Assembly (NCBI GenBank): GCA_013202185.1
Contig: JABMSA010000019.1
Location: forward strand, 1 to 6,992
Length of the DNA: 6,992 bases
From: Planctomycetota bacterium
GTDB lineage: Bacteria; Planctomycetota; PUPC01; JABMSA01
Direction: 5' to 3'
Numbering within the stretch: the first letter of the stretch is position 1; every line of letters starts with the position of its first letter. Shown in pieces: positions 5,502 through 6,992 of the stretch. The notes under the pieces are model-generated. The model worked only from the letters and a program-made list of their open reading frames with translations. It did no database searches and was not told where the DNA came from. A program made the position numbers and the translations under genes.

Positions 5502-5978
5502 ATGATCAGAGGAATAGTCTTTGTTCGGGAAAGTGTTCCTGCGAAGATAAAAGTGATGTCGAAATCATCATCGGCGCTTGCGCCTCCGCGAGAAAACGAG
5601 AGCGTGAAACGAAAAATCATCAGGGCACTGAAAATATCCCTCGGGATATTCCTCCTGCTGCTGGGCCTGCTGCTGGGGCTCGTGCCGGTCTTGCAGGGGT
5701 GGGTGCTCGGGATCATCGGGCTGGTGATCCTCTACCAGGAGGTGGCGTGGGTCAGGAGGATGGTCCACAGGCTGGAAGAAAAATTCCCGAGGTTTGCCCG
5801 CGCTCACGACCGCGCTGCCCGGCGCCTGCACGAATGCAGAGAACGCCGCCGCGCAGGGGAAAGCTGGCGGAAGGCGCTGGCGTGTTGCTTCGGCAAATCG
5901 AAGCCGGAAGAAGCGCCGCAGCAAGAGGGAAGCGGCCATGGCGACGATAACAACAATGCCCAAACCCCGCCGCGATAG
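5502..5978 (+). CDS. Small two-helix membrane protein of the PGPGW type
   Basis: This encodes 158 aa with one hydrophobic hairpin: helix 1 about 44-61 (SLGIFLLLLGLLLGLV) and helix 2 about 66-80, joined by PVLQGW at 62-67. The order helix, P-x-x-x-GW turn, helix, then WVRRMVHRLEEKFP matches the PGPGW family of small bacterial membrane proteins, with the PGP part degenerate here. A basic cytoplasmic-looking stretch (84-126) and a hydrophilic tail follow. ATG 5502 lies 7 nt after the preceding stop, with GGGGTGA at 5489-5495 as a poor ribosome-binding site. ATG 5556 or GTG 5604 would give a shorter N-terminus without losing the membrane part. The gene overlaps the cyclase gene by 41 nt, so coupling is likely. 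The molecular function of the family is unknown to me; a membrane anchor or partner for the neighbouring soluble proteins is speculation. Confidence 0.8.
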   Translation: MIRGIVFVRESVPAKIKVMSKSSSALAPPRENESVKRKIIRALKISLGIFLLLLGLLLGLVPVLQGWVLGIIGLVILYQEVAWVRRMVHRLEEKFPRFARAHDRAARRLHECRERRRAGESWRKALACCFGKSKPEEAPQQEGSGHGDDNNNAQTPPR

Positions 5979-6888
5979 CGCATCACCCCGCCGCGATGTC
6001 ACCACGGCGGCCGTGCTCGATGCCGCACAGAAACTGGCCGACACCATCAAGGCCGACAGCATCCTGGTTGTTGCCAATCGGAAAGTCGACCGAAACTGGC
6101 TGCAACGCGCTTGCGATGAGCACTCCGTAGTACTGGCCCTGCAGTCGCGCCGCTGGACCAACATCTACCAGCAGGAGGGGTACTCCTCGATGCAGCACTC
6201 GTCGCCTCCTCTGGACCGTTTCTCACGCATCGCCCACGCCACGATCTCGGCCATCTCGGAAGGGCTGATCGGGCATCGCGGGCGTGTAGTGAGCGTAACG
6301 GGCCCGATCGGCGGCGACGCGCTCGACAGCATAACGGTTGTCAAGGCCTCGAGCCTCTTCCGCGAGCTTGCGACCCTCGAGCGCGATAGCGACAGGAAGG
6401 TCGAGGTACTGCCGGTGATCAAGGCCACTATCGACATCGCGCTCGAGCTTGGCGCCTACGGCATCGAAGGCCGGCCGGTAGGCACGATGTTTGTGGTCGG
6501 AGACACGGCATCGGTCCTCAAGCTTTCGCGCCAGGGAACGTTCAACCCGTTCAGGGGCTACAGCGAGAAGCAGAAGAACATTCTCAATCCCGATCTCCGC
6601 GAGAGCGTCAAGGCGTTTGCCCAGATCGACGGCGCCTACATAATCCGGGAAGACGGAACGATAAACGCCGCCGGGCGGCTGTTGCTGATGCCCAAGGGCA
6701 CGGCGCCGATCCTGAAGGGAATGGGTGCGCGTCACAACGCCGCCGCATTCATGACAAGGGAAACGTCGGCCGTTGCAATAGTGGTGTCTCAAACGACCGG
6801 CGCGGTGAGCGTCATCAGCAGGGGGAGGATCCTCTTCACCCTGAGCCCGGCCAGCCGAACCGCCATCGCACTCTACGCAGAAGAATAA
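5938..6888 (+). CDS. Diadenylate cyclase (cyclic di-AMP synthase) with N-terminal PK-C-like domain
   Basis: The enzyme condenses two ATP into cyclic di-AMP, a second messenger controlling osmolyte and potassium balance and the cell envelope. The protein has 316 aa from ATG 5938, chosen for AGAGGGA at 5924-5930; the open frame extends up to 5794 but that part lacks a ribosome-binding site and lies inside the previous gene. Residues 20-140 resemble the alpha/beta pyruvate-kinase C-terminal domain (AAVLDAAQKLADTIKADSIL, then GHRGRVVSVTGPI), as in archaeal CdaZ/DacZ cyclases. The DAC domain (about 155-300) carries LGAYGIEGRPVGTMFVVGD at 171-189, the catalytic DGA at 231-233 (QIDGAYII), and GMGARHNAAA at 261-270, then ETSAVAIVVSQTTGAVS. 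The usual RHR signature is RHN here. No membrane helices or DisA DNA-binding domain are present, so it should be cytosolic. It is last in the operon whose first gene encodes a potential cyclic di-AMP phosphodiesterase. Confidence 0.92.
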   Translation: MATITTMPKPRRDSASPRRDVTTAAVLDAAQKLADTIKADSILVVANRKVDRNWLQRACDEHSVVLALQSRRWTNIYQQEGYSSMQHSSPPLDRFSRIAHATISAISEGLIGHRGRVVSVTGPIGGDALDSITVVKASSLFRELATLERDSDRKVEVLPVIKATIDIALELGAYGIEGRPVGTMFVVGDTASVLKLSRQGTFNPFRGYSEKQKNILNPDLRESVKAFAQIDGAYIIREDGTINAAGRLLLMPKGTAPILKGMGARHNAAAFMTRETSAVAIVVSQTTGAVSVISRGRILFTLSPASRTAIALYAEE

Positions 6889-6928
6889 GCGATCCCGATG
6901 CGGCATGGGTGGGTCTCTGCCCGTCTGC

Positions 6929-6992
6929 AATCGTCCTCGTCCTCGTCGTCGATCCGTTTCCTTCCGCATTCCTAATCGTCCTCGTCCTCGTC
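6929..6992. repeat. 19-nt direct repeat with trinucleotide-like core
   Basis: The same 19 nt, AATCGTCCTCGTCCTCGTC, stand at 6929-6947 and 6974-6992, 45 bp apart, so both copies are in the same reading frame. Each contains a GTCCTC hexamer iteration that reads as alternating Asp and Glu codons on the minus strand. The second copy runs to the window edge and may continue beyond it. Confidence 0.85.
6972..6992 (-). CDS. Possible 3' end of a convergent gene with an acidic tail
   Basis: Read on the minus strand from the window edge, the codons give DEDEDD followed by TAG at 6974-6972. A run of acidic residues ending in a stop is a common type of C-terminus, and a convergent neighbour would fit the position just after an operon end. 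Only six codons are visible, so nothing can be said about function. The alternative is a simple intergenic repeat. Confidence 0.3.
   Translation of the reverse strand, partial: DEDEDD

Noticed and set aside
5794..5937. N-terminal extension of the diadenylate cyclase
   Set aside because: The extra 48 residues are Arg/Lys/Ala-rich, lie wholly inside the membrane-protein gene and lack a ribosome-binding site, whereas ATG 5938 has one and starts close to the PK-C-like domain.
6907..6926. Terminator after the diadenylate cyclase gene
   Set aside because: The best stem relies on several G-T pairs and no T-run follows.

Overview
The window is bacterial DNA of high GC content. It holds five convincing genes, all on the + strand, in two transcriptional blocks separated by an unusually long (about 830 bp), visibly AT-richer and repeat-bearing intergenic region. 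Frequent ATA and AGG codons in GC-rich genes, a large secreted carbohydrate-active-looking protein, a bacterial eRF1-like protein and a soluble diadenylate cyclase all fit a Planctomycetes/PVC-like or related environmental lineage. No rRNA or other marker is present, so this placement is tentative.

Block 1 (about 36-2475) is a single gene. A textbook sigma-70 promoter (TTGACA, 17 bp, TATAAT) at 36-64 is followed by a leader of about 115 nt with small hairpins, then a strong Shine-Dalgarno and a GTG start at 187. The gene encodes a Sec-exported protein of 741 aa. It looks like an alpha/alpha-barrel plus beta-sandwich polysaccharide lyase or glycosidase and ends in a short Pro-rich, basic tail. 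A 9-bp GC-rich stem-loop follows the stop.

The intergenic region (2413-3241) has no conventional gene but is rich in symmetry. Its elements are: an inverted pair of 12-nt-periodic repeats (2608-2699) that doubles as a 24-codon minus-strand ORF with a perfect Shine-Dalgarno; an imperfect palindrome of about 131 nt centred exactly on base 2885; a tandem 12-mer containing TATAAT (2962-2985); and a GC-rich, hairpin-prone leader in front of the second block.

Block 2 (3242-6888) is a tightly packed four-gene operon with overlapping or near-abutting reading frames. In order it encodes a DHH/DHHA1 phosphoesterase (NrnA/Pde2-like), a bacterial eRF1-like release-factor homologue (baeRF/VLRF1 type) with a GGW motif and a zinc-ribbon domain 3, a small PGPGW-type two-helix membrane protein, and a diadenylate cyclase (DAC domain behind a pyruvate-kinase-C-like domain). 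The first and last genes could form a synthesis/degradation pair for cyclic di-AMP. The eRF1-like protein between them suggests a link between this second messenger and ribosome rescue or peptidyl-tRNA hydrolysis. That link is an inference from gene order and is the most interesting hypothesis in the window.

The last about 100 bp contain a 19-nt direct repeat which, read on the minus strand, gives an Asp/Glu-rich C-terminal tail and a stop. This may be the end of a convergent gene lying mostly outside the window.
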